From Formicarius rufipectus (lineage: Eukaryota; Chordata; Aves; Passeriformes; Formicariidae): a stretch of DNA of 64,000 nt. The translations under genes were made by a program, and so were the position numbers. Location: the NCBI GenBank assembly GCA_013399695.1, contig VXAU01002301.1:124001-188000 (forward strand), in the 5' to 3' direction. The notes under the pieces were generated by a model. It saw only the letters and a list, made by a program, of their open reading frames with translations. It was not told the DNA's origin and ran no database searches. This document shows positions 27,731 through 39,900 of this stretch, piece by piece. Each line of letters opens with the position of its first letter. Within the stretch, counting starts at the first letter, position 1.

Positions 27731-27910
27731 ATACAAATTCAGGCTGGAAGGGGCATCTGAGGCTCAGTAGCACAAACTTCGGTCAAAGAAGGGTCAGCCT
27801 CTAAATCAGGCAGTTTCTCAGGGCCTTGTCCATGTGAATTCTGAAAATCTCCAAAGGTGGAGGTACTACAGGCAAGCAAACCATCCTGTTAAGCCTCTGT
27901 CCAGCTAATA
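27731..27910 (-). mobile_element. CR1 LINE 3' fragment
   Basis: Antisense CR1 3' region in order: ATTCAGGCTGGAAGGGGCATCTGAGG, AGAAGGGTCAGCCTCTAAATCAGGCAGTTTCTCAGGGCCTTGTCCA, AAAATCTCCAAAGGTGGAGGT. Diverged. Confidence 0.8.
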
Positions 27911-28379
27911 ATTGTGATCTCAGTCAATACGCACAAGCTGCAAAGACAGGTGTTGGTCCAACACAGTACTCAGCCTCCAAGAGGATGAGTCACCTACCTC
28001 TCCCTTTCCAGATCTCCAGTGAACACAGCAGGTGAAGTGCTTCTCCACTACCCAAAGTGGCTCAGAGGACTCCTGCCTTCAAACTGTCATCCCTCTAGTG
28101 ACCATAAAACAAAAGTCAGGAGAGAAAGCTAGCTACTGTTTTTGGGAAACAAGAGTATCATCTTGGGGCTATTAAAGGCAAAGGCCAGCACAACATGCTT
28201 CAAAGTGTGCAGGGAGAAGTGTGTGTTATCCATTATGCTGAGATGGGATGCTCTAGGGGTGACAAGCTCAGGAAAGAAATTTCTGCAGGATGCCAAGTAG
28301 CTGCTACTTTTTTAGTGGCAGGGTGAGATGTAGCTTACATCCAGAGAACACTGCTGTCTGCACTGAATGACATTGCCCA

Positions 28380-28450
28380 TTCAATTAAGAGTTTGACAAT
28401 GATCTTTGTGGGCTCCTTCCAACTCAGAATATTCTGTGATTCTGTGATTT
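28380..28450 (+). mobile_element. CR1 LINE 3' terminus
   Basis: Plus-strand CR1 3' end: GATCTTTGTGGGCTCCTTCCAACTCAGAATATTCTGTGATTCTGTGATT, with the typical 8-bp terminal repeat. How far it extends upstream is unclear. Confidence 0.8.
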
Positions 28451-31400
28451 AGAAGATCATGCTGTTCAAGTTTCTACCAATGCATTATCCTGGGAAGGTC
28501 TTCCCACGATTCCTCCTCTTTGCTGCTAAAAACACAACTGCCTTATTATTTTGCCAAGTAATAACTTCTAGCTACTGGCTCTCATTCCGGTTTGTCAGCC
28601 AGACTGAAGAATCCATTATCTATAAAGACAAAAGAGGTTTCTGATCCTTTTAACTCCACAGGAACCAAGAGTTCACCAAAATACAGCCTGGACACTAAAA
28701 AAGACGAAAGTGTCAACTTTTTACTTGAGCTTTTACCTATGAAAATCTCAGTGAGGGGTTGGGTTTTCCTACTCCAAGACTTGGTTTGCCTGGCAGGGTG
28801 CACCACGCCTGTATCAACTGCACAGGTATGTATAGCAAGGGGGCATGAGCCTCAAATAGATGGAAGGGGCTGTAAAGGCAAGCCCTTCAATTCCTATTAA
28901 GCCTTAAAACTAGTGACACTATTTTTAAAACTGTGAGACACTGAACTCTTACAGATTTCTATGGAAGTTTTTGGGTATCAGGTTATCATTAGCAAAAACA
29001 ATCTTTTCAATTAAGATTCAGGCATCACTTAGTGACATCAAGACCTTTTCAAATTCAAAGAGAAACATGAACCAGAGGCATGATCACAGGAAGGAGGGGT
29101 CAGAAGAGAGACTCTGATCCTCCCTGACTGTAAGGAAGAGAGTCTTCGCATATAGAAAGAGCTGATTATTACAAGAGCAGGAACTTGTAGCAATGCTATT
29201 CTGATTTTGTTTTTGTTCCTCTATGTGTGCGTTTTGGAATTCAAATTAAATTAGAGAAAATGGCAGAGAAAAATAATGTGAACTAATTACATTTAAGTAG
29301 ATGTTAGCAAGACAACCTTTGACTTCTTCCGTTTGTCTGTTTCAATTAAAGAGCTGCCTGGGTTCTCTGTACCTATTACCCTGCAATTTTGTTGCCATCA
29401 CAGGCTCTTTTTAGGGGCCAGATAGAACGGCAGAAACCAGAGGACGACAAGGCAGATTGGTCCTTCCCAGAATCGTTCATGTTACAGGCAGTTTTCCTAA
29501 CAACATTGATGTGAGGTTTCTTAGAAAGGAGCATGGCAACTGTGCCAGTAATTCAGACAAAATTGTGGCTACACTTTCCTAAGGCAGTATATTTTATATT
29601 TTTTAAGATTTGTGTATCCTTGCTCAGGGATAACACTGTGAAACACTGGTTTAAATAATGGGTTTTAAATAATCTCATGTGTAACCGTGTGGAAGGTGGA
29701 TGAGAGCTGAACAGCACTGGCAGAGCCAAACTTTCTGCAGCCAGGAAAGCAAAGCCCCACAGAATGCTGATGGGAGAAGAGCAATGGTGCTACAGGATTC
29801 AGCACAGATCAATGGTGTGACAATGACACTGGGTGGCGTTCAGGGACAGCACTACTTCAAGGGGCCTTTTGGCAGATTGGCAAATGTCCTACATGCAAAC
29901 ACTCCCTGGCTGAACAAGACCCAAGTGAGGCTGGAGTAGGACAGACAGCGTCAGAAGAGATCCACTGCTCCCAGTCCTGCACTTGCACATGTTCTTGTTT
30001 GCTTGCTTGCTGTGCCATATCCGTATCCAAGCTGTAGAAGAGAGCCATGTCTGAGAAAAAGGCACTTGTTCTCCAAGCACTATTCATGCACCCTGCCATT
30101 GATTCCCAGAAAGTCTAGAGCAGAATCCAGAGCTTTCTGACTCTCCCTCAGCACAGACACGCTGCAAGGCAAGCTTTAAATCTTGTTCTCTGTAAAGCAA
30201 GGACTGATTAATTTCTGCTCTTGGGAGTAAGCCCAGTACTTGCCTTGGCTCCTCCCTGCACCTTTTTTCTGACTGTCCCTGCTCTACTCTACATACTGGT
30301 TGGAGCCAAGAGGCTCGTGTTTCCTTTACTAGTGCAACCCTGACATGGACAGCCTTGCCCAACTCATCTTTTCCTGGGAGGAGCTCTCCCCCAGCATTGC
30401 CTCCTTTCCAGTTTAAGCACAGCTCCCAGAACTGCAGGAGGAAGAATAAGATGGAGTTTGTCCTCTCCTGCCTTCCTGCAAGCTATCTAATCAGCTTCCA
30501 TGGACTTTGTTTTAATCTCAATGATAAAAATATCACAAATTGCTGGGAGTTTCTGCTGCTTTGTCTTTCTTATCATTTACCTAGGTGACTTTGGCCCACA
30601 GAGGGGGAGAAGCAGAGCAGAGTCATCCTTTCTGCAGATAGGAATGGCCATATTTCCAGGAACAGAGCTGAAGAACACAGCGACTCACCAGACTGGAAAG
30701 AAAACTCTGGCACAAAACAGAGCCATTAAGGATGCTTGAAAGAAAGAGGGAAAGAGAGGCCAAACTTTGGGCACTGCTCTGGAAAATTCGAAACTGTGTA
30801 AAACAGAGCAGGGAACAAGTCAACAGCTTGGAGCTGAACACTGTTATTGGTTCTACCATTGGCATCAGTATGTCTCCAAGCTTTAGAGTTTTGTTTGGCT
30901 GAGGGTCAGAAAGTCTTATATGTGAATTTCAAAGTGCTTTGAAAATAGTAAGCATCAGCATTACCCTAATAGAGCACTGCAGGGTGTATTTTCAACATGG
31001 GGAATTGCTGGCAAGCCTGTATTACCGCAGAGGGGAAATCCCTGGAAATATTAGGCCAGTCTGGCTTCTACTTACAAGCTAGTATAACCCTGTGAGTGTC
31101 AAATCCCCTCAGCCCATATCCAGACTCCTGGATGATCTAAAGGTCTTTCCTGTTTCTCCTGCAGAGAGGCAGAAGGCGCGTCAGCGTAATTGCTATGTGC
31201 TGCAGGCTGCTTGCTTCAGTCAGCCCTCTGCAGCCAGAGCAGCTTAACGTGCACTTACAGGAAGTCAGATAATGACTACATGTGAAACAACTCACTGCAT
31301 TATCACTCTGATATCCTCTTGCCATGGGAGCAAGAGACCAGACTGCCTGTGTTCCTGTTGTTGACTAAAACAGAGGGAAAAAAATAATTTTCCAAAGAAT

Positions 31401-32434
31401 ATTAGTATATGGTAGATAGCAGTTCTTCAATGAAAGATTTCTGGTACACAGACTACATAGGCACACACCTAGAGCAGGGTTCTTACAAACTGATAACACG
31501 ACATAGTTATCATATCTAATAGGTACATGCAACCTGAAAACCATTTGCCTTGGTACCACCCTCAGAACTGCCCCCTTAGAGCCCCCGCAAGGGTTCTGGG
31601 CCTTTTATCTTGTTTTGACTACAATCATATATTCCAGGTGCATGTGTCCGAAACTAGATGCCCTTGCTGCAATCTTGGTCCTTTAAAAGACTTAAACAGA
31701 ATTTCAAGAACGTGACACAAACCATGAGAAAGGTGTTTAGAAATTGTTAACTGCTAGCTTAAGTGTGAGAAACCACATACAGCTATATAAAAACATATAA
31801 AAATCTTAAGGCATCATTGTTGTGCATCAAGAGGCAGCCAGACCAAGATGCTTCAAAGCACAGCTGCTGTCCAGCCTCACAAGGGAAGGGTCCACAGGTC
31901 TCCTTGGCTCTGAGCAGGAGGTTTAGTAGCAAGGTCCTCACAGCCACCCAGACACCAGCCCACTGGCCAGCTGTAACACTGCCTACCATTTTTTTGCCAA
32001 GAAAGACAGATGGTGTTTAGAACTGGCAGAAGGGAGTACTCAGATAAGGTGATGGGGTTTTGTGGAGTTTTTTTGTTGTTGTTGTTGTTGAAGCAAATAC
32101 TTCAAACAAACTTTCTTGGAGGAGGTCTTTTTCTGAGCATGGAGGACAGGGTCTGACCATTAAGAAACTGGTGCACCAGCCAAGAGTGGATGATGGGGAA
32201 ATGACCTGGGACAGTCTCCCTTCACCCCGTTTCTTCACAGAAAGTCTCCGTCATACCCTGTGATAACCCCCTCCTCTCCCCACAACAGTTTCCCTATCAA
32301 AATCCTTGATGTGGAAATCAGGACCCCAACAGGGTAGGTTGAAGACTTCATGCTGCGCACCCATTGTAGGCCAAGGAATACAAAAACACCAGAGGCAGAA
32401 AACTGACCACAACTTATGAGGAGCCTTCAAGGTC
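28451..32434. other. Non-coding, no gene seen
   Basis: Short frames only, with one (TTG)n run. No repeat I can name. Confidence 0.5.
32073..32090 (+). repeat. Microsatellite (TTG)n
   Basis: About six TTG units after a T-run, non-coding. Confidence 0.9.
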
Positions 32435-33217
32435 ATGCATAAAATCTACCTTAGCTTGCCCCCAAGGCAGCTGTGTTCCACTCCAAAGCAACATCTTTGC
32501 TTCTGGAATGTGCCAAAGCCTTCAGTTCTCTCCCTGAGTTTCTGTAATACTGAAGTGCCTGGGTATGTGCAGCTCACAGCACAGGGACCTGCTCTGTACT
32601 ATACTATTCATCACCAAAACACACCCCACACAGCATTCCAGCAACCACCAGTCCAGACAGTCCACAGGCAAGGAAGAATTGCCCTTGCAGAGGCACCACA
32701 AACCTCTTCCAGAGACAGCAGACTGCTCAGTGCCAACCTAACTAGAAAGACTCACAGAAATTGCCACATAGGCAACAGAAAATCCATTCATTATCCAGCT
32801 ACTAACAAATATAGAAGACACAGAAACATTAAAAATACTACCCATTTGCAGAAAAAGAAATCTGCTCAGAGGGGACAAACCAACATACTCAAGAGACAGG
32901 CACAAATTATCCAGGTAGAAAAAGAGAATGAGAAAGACACCACACCTGGAGACACCCTGACTTGCTACCAGGAAACCCACCTGCTGCACAGATCAGCCAG
33001 CAACCAGCCTGATCAATGGGATGGAGGTGAGCAATTCTGCTGGCCAGGCAGGTGCAGCGGCCACACAGAGGGCAGTAGTCTCTCTCCCCTCCCAAGTCTT
33101 GCAAAACAGGCACACTCATGCAGAGTTGTTTTGCCTCAAAGGAAGAGAGATCAAGAGGAGCTTAGGGCAGAGCTGGGGTGGAGGCAGCAGAATTCAGAGA
33201 ATCACAGAATATTCTGA
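32435..33217 (+). other. Unexplained 260-codon ORF, function unknown, coding status doubtful
   Basis: The longest ATG-to-stop frame on either strand outside the CpG islands. I recognise no family, domain, signal peptide or membrane segment. The product would be polar and rich in His, Gln, Asn, Thr and Lys. The strand is rich in A and C and poor in T, which makes stop codons rare and can produce such a frame by chance. Its last about 20 bases run into a CR1 3' end, so any real gene would terminate within a repeat. Confidence 0.15.
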
Positions 33218-33262
33218 AATGGTATGAACCTACAAGGATCACCCAGTGCAACTCTTAATTGC
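33197..33262 (-). mobile_element. CR1 LINE 3' terminus
   Basis: The plus strand reads AGAATCACAGAATATTCTGAAATGG then CTACAAGGATCACCCAGTGCAACTC, the complement of the CR1 3' end. Very short, 5'-truncated copy. Confidence 0.8.
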
Positions 33263-34389
33263 ATGGTTTGTTGTCTGGTTCTTTGTCCAAACATCACCAG
33301 TGCCTGGGTCTCGGGTTTCCCAGGTCTATGAGAGCTCTATAGAGATAACTGGCTTTGATTTGTTGCTATGGACTAATAGGTTGAATGAATTTGAAATACT
33401 TCTTATCAAAGCTGTAATAATGTTAATTCAACAACATCAGCACACATGAAAAGCCTTCATTTTTACCTTGTCTCTAAGAAGCAACTAACTCTGCCCTACC
33501 CTGCCTCCCAAAGCTCTAGAATTTCCTGAAATGCTCACAGCCAAAACATCAACTCCCTGGTGTCTCCATCAGTCTCTCTATCTCTGATGAAACCAAGAGA
33601 GATCAGAGCTCTCCAAAGAGGGCACAGCCAGTGGGAGGACAAAGGGAACAGCAGGGTTACACAGGCTGCTCCTTTGTTAACCCACTGGGGAGTCTGCATT
33701 GGGAAGCTTAAAAGGCAACTGACAGACAATCTTCTCACAGAAGTCCTCTGAATCCTCTGCAGAAATCACTTCTTTTGAGCACCGAAGGGGCCAGAAGAGG
33801 CTAAGCCTGTCCAGGCAAATTCCCTTTACAAGGACTGCAGCGAACACAGGGTCTTCTTAGAAGGTGTAAGTGAACAGGGCTGGGGTGGGGTGGAGTGGGA
33901 ATCAGGAACAGACAGGACGCTTCAGAGCAAGACAAGGAGGGTACCAATCCCTGTAGAGTGAACAATGATGTTCATCAAGACACTGCACATAGCTGTCCTC
34001 CTCAGGCCATCAGTGACTTGTCTGCAAAGTGCTGTTGTTGTTACATATCCCTTTGCAACTGCCTGCCTTAGCCGCTGACAGAGCTATGGCATTAAAGTCA
34101 AGCCCACGGAAGCAGTCCTCTAAAGCTGTGTCCTGAAAGTAAGACCCCTTCAAGGGCTTGCCCTGAAGGGGGAACTGGCACCAGGAGATGCTGCTGCCAT
34201 AGAATCATTACTTGGCTGTCATCACGCTCTGTGCAAGATGCGACCTGCCTCGACAACAGGCACCCAAATTCCCCGTGACTCCAACACATAAAGGTCAAAC
34301 TCAATCGCTCACATACACAGCCATACATGAGACTTCTCGTATACAAGCAAAGTTACACAGATGCCAAATCGTGCCAGCAGTGGCACTGG
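33263..34389. other. Non-coding flank below the CpG island
   Basis: No ORF or repeat of note. If the CpG island drives a minus-strand gene, this would be the start of its first intron. Confidence 0.4.
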
Positions 34390-35205
34390 CACACAGAGCT
34401 GGCAGGAGGAGGCGCAGCCTGCCCGGGCAGGCAGCGGGATGCCCCGGGTCGGCAAGGAGCCCTGTTGCTCCGCGCACCGGCAGCATCTCGGAGCGGGGCC
34501 TGCCGGCCGCACACCCCCGGGCCGTGGGGCTCCAGCGGCGGACCGGCTGCCGGTCCTCCGCGCTCAGCGCAGCAAACTCCGGCGGCAGCTCCCTGCAGGA
34601 ACACCCCGCGGGCAGGGCGCTCATAGGAACAGAGAATCCTGCCTGCCGAGGGCAGAAGAAGCACCGGCTGCCCCGACTGCGGCCAGCGGGAACGCCCCGC
34701 TCCCAATGCCACTGCCGCCGCACGCACCGGGGGATGCCCGAGGCCCGCGGCACCGGGCGGCCGCCGCATCCCCGCCCGTCGGTGCCCCCGCAGCTGCGGT
34801 CGGCGGCGCCAGCTCCGCACAAAGCGGGGTGGAGCCGGCAGGGGCTGCGGCACCCCCAGGCGCAGAGCGGGCAGGGCAGGCGTGNGCCCCGGCCCTGCCC
34901 CCCGCGCCGCGCCCCGCGGCCGGGAGGTGCCGGAGGGACCGAGGTGGGTGTCCGCCCGCCACAGCCCCGCACACAGCCTTCCCGGGCAGGACCGCTCCGC
35001 CGCCCGGCGCGCAGCCCGCTGCGGGCGGCTGGTGCCGCTGCTGTGGGGGGGGGCGGCGCCCCNNNNNNNNNNNNNNNNNNNNNNNCCAGGTGCTCGGGCG
35101 GCTCTCCCTTCCCTGGCCTGGGGAGCCGCCCCTCCCGGGCCGACGGGCGCCGCTCGCCGCCACCATCCCCGCTGCGGGGAGGTCCCCCGAGCCTGTGCCC
35201 GGAGC
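34390..35205. promoter_or_regulatory. CpG island with assembly gap, probable promoter of a neighbouring gene
   Basis: About 800 bp of very GC-rich, CpG-dense DNA in an otherwise AT-leaning region, with many GGGCGG/CCGCCC boxes. Long GC-rich ORFs cross it in several frames on both strands, as expected for CpG islands, and none looks like a known protein. It lies about 8 kb past the TBC1D2 stop. As I recall, CORO2A lies just below TBC1D2 in the same orientation in human, so this could be its first exon and promoter with the lower part of the window as a long first intron. I could not find any CORO2A coding exon here. Confidence 0.55.
35063..35085. other. Assembly gap (23 N)
   Basis: Twenty-three N bases lie inside the CpG island after a G-run (GGGGGGGGGCGGCGCCCC), and a single N is at 34885. 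Such GC-extreme, G-quadruplex-prone stretches often fail in short-read sequencing, so the true length may differ. Confidence 0.99.
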
Positions 35206-36217
35206 CACATGGTGAAGGCTGGGTGCGTCTTCCTACTGCAAGATCGTCCTGACAGCATCAGGAGTTCACCATCACCTGCAGAGAGGGTCCTCCTATGCCT
35301 TGCGTTGGCTCAGAGAGGTTCTGAGGAGATGAGCACACTGTGCTGTATCATGAGTGTGACCACCAGGTCCTGGACACAGTGAACACTGCACACAACCCTA
35401 CCACACATATTAGTGTGCCAGCCTTAAGTGGCAGCCTCTGGCAGTCCTTGGCAGATGGAAAGCCTCTGGCCCAAAGCTGGAGGGCCTTGAGTAATGGCAA
35501 GTGTCCTTAGAAAGCTTCTCGTGCCTGCAGACCTCATACTCAGACTTTGAGGTTAGCAGGTACCTTGGCAGTACTACAAACCTCCTCATTACCCTTTAAG
35601 AAGTTTGGCAAGTAGACAGAAATGCCAAAGATCGAAGGACAGAAGAGATTTCCTTGGCCTGCTCACCCTCTCAGCTACCACCATGCTGGTCCTGTCTGAT
35701 TAATCAAAGCCTTAGACAGCTAGCTGATCTCCATGCTTTAGTCCTATCAGTCTGTGGGTAGCAGAGGCAGCTCTGGACTGAGCCAGCAGCTGTAACAAGG
35801 TTGTGGCAGTCAGCAGCTGTAACAAGGTTGTGGCAGTCAGTGTCCTCCACAAGTGAAATGCTGCCGATCAGTCTGAGGGACCAAACAGAAAAGCGAACAT
35901 GTCAAAAGGATAGCTCAGATGCTATTACCAATTTGTAACTCCTCCAGGCAATGAACTATTTACAAAGGAGCTGTGTATGAACCTGAGACAGACAAAGGCA
36001 GAGTGGAGGCCTCATGAACCATTCTGAAAAATATATCAAATACCCTGAAATGAAGCAACTGATGAAACAACAGGTCAGATGAAAGGGATTGAAATCAGGA
36101 GATAGTAAGACCTGCTGACAATGCCAAAAGAGTAAGGCTATAACTGTGCCCTTAGCAGAAAGGTAATTCCTGCAAGGGGAGACGTGACCACCAACACAGT
36201 GACTACTTCCTCACTAC
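35206..36217. other. Non-coding flank above the CpG island
   Basis: Contains only the 27-bp tandem duplication. No coding signal. Confidence 0.5.
35784..35837 (+). repeat. Perfect tandem duplication of a 27-bp unit
   Basis: Two identical 27-bp copies (35784-35810 and 35811-35837) begin CAGCAGCTGTAACAAGG. Non-coding, about 580 bp from the CpG island. Confidence 0.95.
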
Positions 36218-36222
36218 AGACC

Positions 36223-36972
36223 TGTCCTAGTTCACTGTGTGGGTGTAACCAAAACTGTGTATTCTACACCCTCTGTGTCATTTCTCATGAACTGTTAGTA
36301 ATGGATCATTTGCAGGACACACCTGACATCTCAGGCTGCAAGATGGTTGCTAGAGAACCCTGGGAGACAGTGGAGTGTTTCTTTGTTTTCACATCATTGT
36401 GTGATTAACTTCCCTCTGGACAGGCAGCAGCACCTTCACACCCACCTAAGGGGTCATGTCCACTCATGGGCCATTAGGACTGGCATAACAGGTAGCTGCA
36501 ATGACCATCAAAGATTCCAGAAATATCCCATGACTCACAGAGTTAAATCACTCACTGTGAAACTCCCCACCCTGGGTGGAGATACTGGGTATTCCCACCT
36601 GAACTTGAGCATAATAATCTTCGGGTTTTGGGACTTCTGGTACCCCTTGTGAAATCCAGAGGAGGACCAGAACCTCAATGGGACTGCGACTGCCACTCTC
36701 AAAAAGACGGTGACCATCATCCTCATCAATAGGCTTTCCTTTCCTTTTACTATGTACTCAGGGGGACTACGTGGTGCTCATGACAGGGGCTAATGAACAT
36801 CATTCTCTTCATGCCTGGGATGCTAGGTTATATATGCTTTTTATGGGTTAAAACCAATTTTTTCTCTGTATCATTGGATTTATTGTAATCTTTTAAAGTA
36901 AATTTTAGTTCTGACTTGTAATCTCTTGAGTCAGGTTCATTTCTCCCGCTGGTTTACCTTCAAACTAGCACA
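36223..36972 (+). mobile_element. Solo LTR, endogenous retrovirus, ERVL-like
   Basis: A 750-bp TG...CA block flanked by a perfect 5-bp duplication AGACC (36218-36222 and 36973-36977). It begins TGTCCTAGTTC and ends CTAGCACA. Near the 3' end it has TATATAT at about 36830 and an AGTAAA-type signal at about 36896, which favours the plus orientation. A 5-bp duplication is usual for ERVL elements. There is no adjoining internal region. Confidence 0.8.
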
Positions 36973-36977
36973 AGACC

Positions 36978-39900
36978 CCAACTCTAGTAAAAGGATACTG
37001 CACATGTGAAGTCATTAGCATGCCTTCAAGGGAACCTGAGGTCCTTTTGGGGAAGGAAAATCATGCCCTTGACAAGAGCAGATTCACCAGATTCTCCAAG
37101 GGTGTTAAGCAGAGTTTCAGAATCAACCAGCACACCCCAAGAGTGATCTTCATGCCTTGCTGCCAGGTACTAGGCTGTGACATCCCAGGATCCCAAGGCA
37201 CCTGCACAGATATACCACCAGACAGCTGTTCAGAAGCAGTGTCCACGGATGGAGTGCAGGAAGCAATCCAGCTGTGGATGCCAATCATGGCAACTTGTAC
37301 TGCAGGTGTCCTGAGCTTCCCCTGCCTAAAGGTACTGAAATGACTTCTGAAACCCCTCAGGACCCTCATAGCACATGCTCACAATCTTCACCATGGAGAA
37401 GTACAAGACAGGTCAGGTACTGATACACTGATGATGTCCAGCACTTCTTTTCACATTTGTTGTGCTCCAGCCCTGATTAAGCAGTAGAAGATTGCATGCA
37501 GGACTGCCAGGGGATAAGGATGTCTTTCTTTGAGGTTATTGAGGGCAAAGATTTCTGCTGCTTGCAGCCCTGTTCACTGTAGGCACCTGGCTGTGCTAGT
37601 CATTCCTGTGAGCTGTTTTAGGTGCTGACAAAGTGAATGGTTTTACTACCCAGTCGCCTTTGCAGTCTAAGACTGGGTGGCTGGAACTAGAGTGTCCTTG
37701 GTGACTGGGGTGAATGCTACCCTATGCCTTCTTCCCTGGGACTTCTCAATTGGTCATCCAACAGCTAGGGTCTGACTGAGCAACTGCTGCTGACAGCCCA
37801 TCTCCACAGGAGTGGCTTGTGGCAAAGAGCACTCCCACACAATACTTCCCAGCTGTGTAAAAAGGTCCCCAGCAGCCAAGTGCTTTATGTTGAGACCCAG
37901 GAGTAGAAGTTGGAGCAATGTGCCCTGTAAGTCCATGCCATCCCACATCCTTAGGTGGCAGAAATCAGGCCAGAGGCATGCTAGTGTCCCGCCTGAACAT
38001 GTATTCCCAGTCTGTGCAAGGCAATGTAAGGCAGAATGCTACTACTTCAGGCAGCAGAGTTGGTTATGGAGGGGAACCTGAGAGCAGCACAAGCAAACAC
38101 CACCACTGGCCCACTGTTAGTCAGAAACTGTGTACAGCACTTCAACCTGTGGCAATCCACTGGAAGAGCAGAGCCAGCACCTCTTCTGGCTGCTCTGCAT
38201 TGCAGGAGCTACATTGGTGAGACAGGCATGTGGTACCTGTGCAGAAATGGATAAAACATCTTACCTAGCTAGGTGCATCTTCCTGGGAGCAGTGTCCTGA
38301 CTGGCACAGAGCATTTGCAGAAGCAGATGAGATGAGACAGAAAGAAAACAGCTTTCTGCTTGGCGATATACTTTGCAGCCCTAGGAAAGGCATGACATGT
38401 TTGCAGACACAATATCCTCACATAGATTTAGTTCAAGGCTCTTATATCAGCACACAGCCCAGTACATCTGCAGTGAAGGGGAGGCACTACTGCAAGCAGT
38501 GACCTCTGCTTCATCCCAGCCTGCAGAAGACAAGGGGTCTGACATGCTTCTGATAGGTTTGGATGGAGCTATGAGGAAGAAGCTGCTAATTAGTTATACC
38601 AAATTAGCTTCATATTTAACAAGAACTCCCCAAGTTCCCACTTCTTGTGCTGTATTGTTTCCAGCCTCATGAAGTTCACTGCCACTGATTGTGACACATG
38701 TATGGGGGCGGGTAGCACAGAGGGGTAGGGTGAAAGCTGAGACCGTGCAACACCCACCAGCTCTAGGGACTGATTTAAAACACTGTTTTAATGGTAGTGT
38801 CAAAATTGAAAGTCTTCTCAGAGTTTGTGGCATTGGCATTTCTCTTTAATGTGCAAGAGTTTCTATCATGTTGGAAAGTGTTAAATTATCAAAGATGCAG
38901 CAAAAAAATACCACTTGGTTTTAATCTCCTTTTGGATCTTTTTGTCCCTGCAAAATGCTGCCAATAAACAATACTTTTGTACTAACTGAATGACTTCATA
39001 GAAGAAAAAAATAAAGGCATTTTTTTCAGGAGGGGGTTGTGATGATGGGTTGAGTGCTATTTTTTTCCCAAACGACCTTGAAATTTAATTTTACTTACCT
39101 TGGATATTGCTCCAAGTCTCAAAGCTTCCTACCAGCTTGACACCAGAATGTGCCAGAGATTCTGTATCATGAAAAGTAGATGTAAACCCAGAGCAGATAC
39201 TGACCCACTTGCTGGAATCTCAAAGCCAGACATTGCACTTGACAGGATGCTGTCATTTAATAACAAGGAGAAATAGGAACTTTGTCTCAAAGGTAGTGAA
39301 TCACATGCCTAAAATAGGCATCTGGTTGCAGCAGGACAGGCGACCCCTCACCTCAAATGTGCCACAGTTAACAATATCTTGTCTACCACTCACTAACCTA
39401 GTGTATAGTTTTCCCGTCTGGAGAGATTCTGAGGTTGAGCAGAAAGCATACAGGTGTAATCTCATGATTCAGCATCTCACTGCAGGCCACAGCCTCTCGC
39501 TGGACTCCAGCAAATGGATTAAATTATCTTGGAGGGCATTATATTACATCAGCTCCAGCACTGTGGCTCTGTCATGGAAAGGTGGTTTGTCTTCTCACAC
39601 TTCGCATGTCACTAGGTCAGACAGAGCTAATGTTTTGTACAGGAGCTCTTAGCACTGGAAGATGGCAGGAGAAGTCTCACCTTTGGCTCAGGCCACCAAA
39701 TGTGAGCTCCAAAATGGAAAGAGAGCCAGAGCCAAGCCTCATGTCTGTGGTCGTGACATGAAGTTGCCCAGCCTGTGAACGGGAAGAGAAAGTCAGCACT
39801 GTACAGCTTCTGCTACAGGGTGGTGCTGCTTCCCACTTCTGAAAAATACCTTGTCTCTTAGCTCTGTCCTTTTCCCTGGATGAGAAGCTTGAGCTTGGAC

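Noticed and set aside
1..34000. Search for CORO2A coding exons on the minus strand
   Set aside because: I looked for the conserved N-terminal and WD-repeat peptides and found none by eye. The CORO2A link therefore rests only on position.
34212..35258. Overlapping ORFs of 166-346 codons on both strands across the CpG island
   Set aside because: GC-rich DNA lacks stop codons in all frames. The frames run through N bases, overlap on both strands and give low-complexity Pro/Ala/Gly/Arg products with no known domain.
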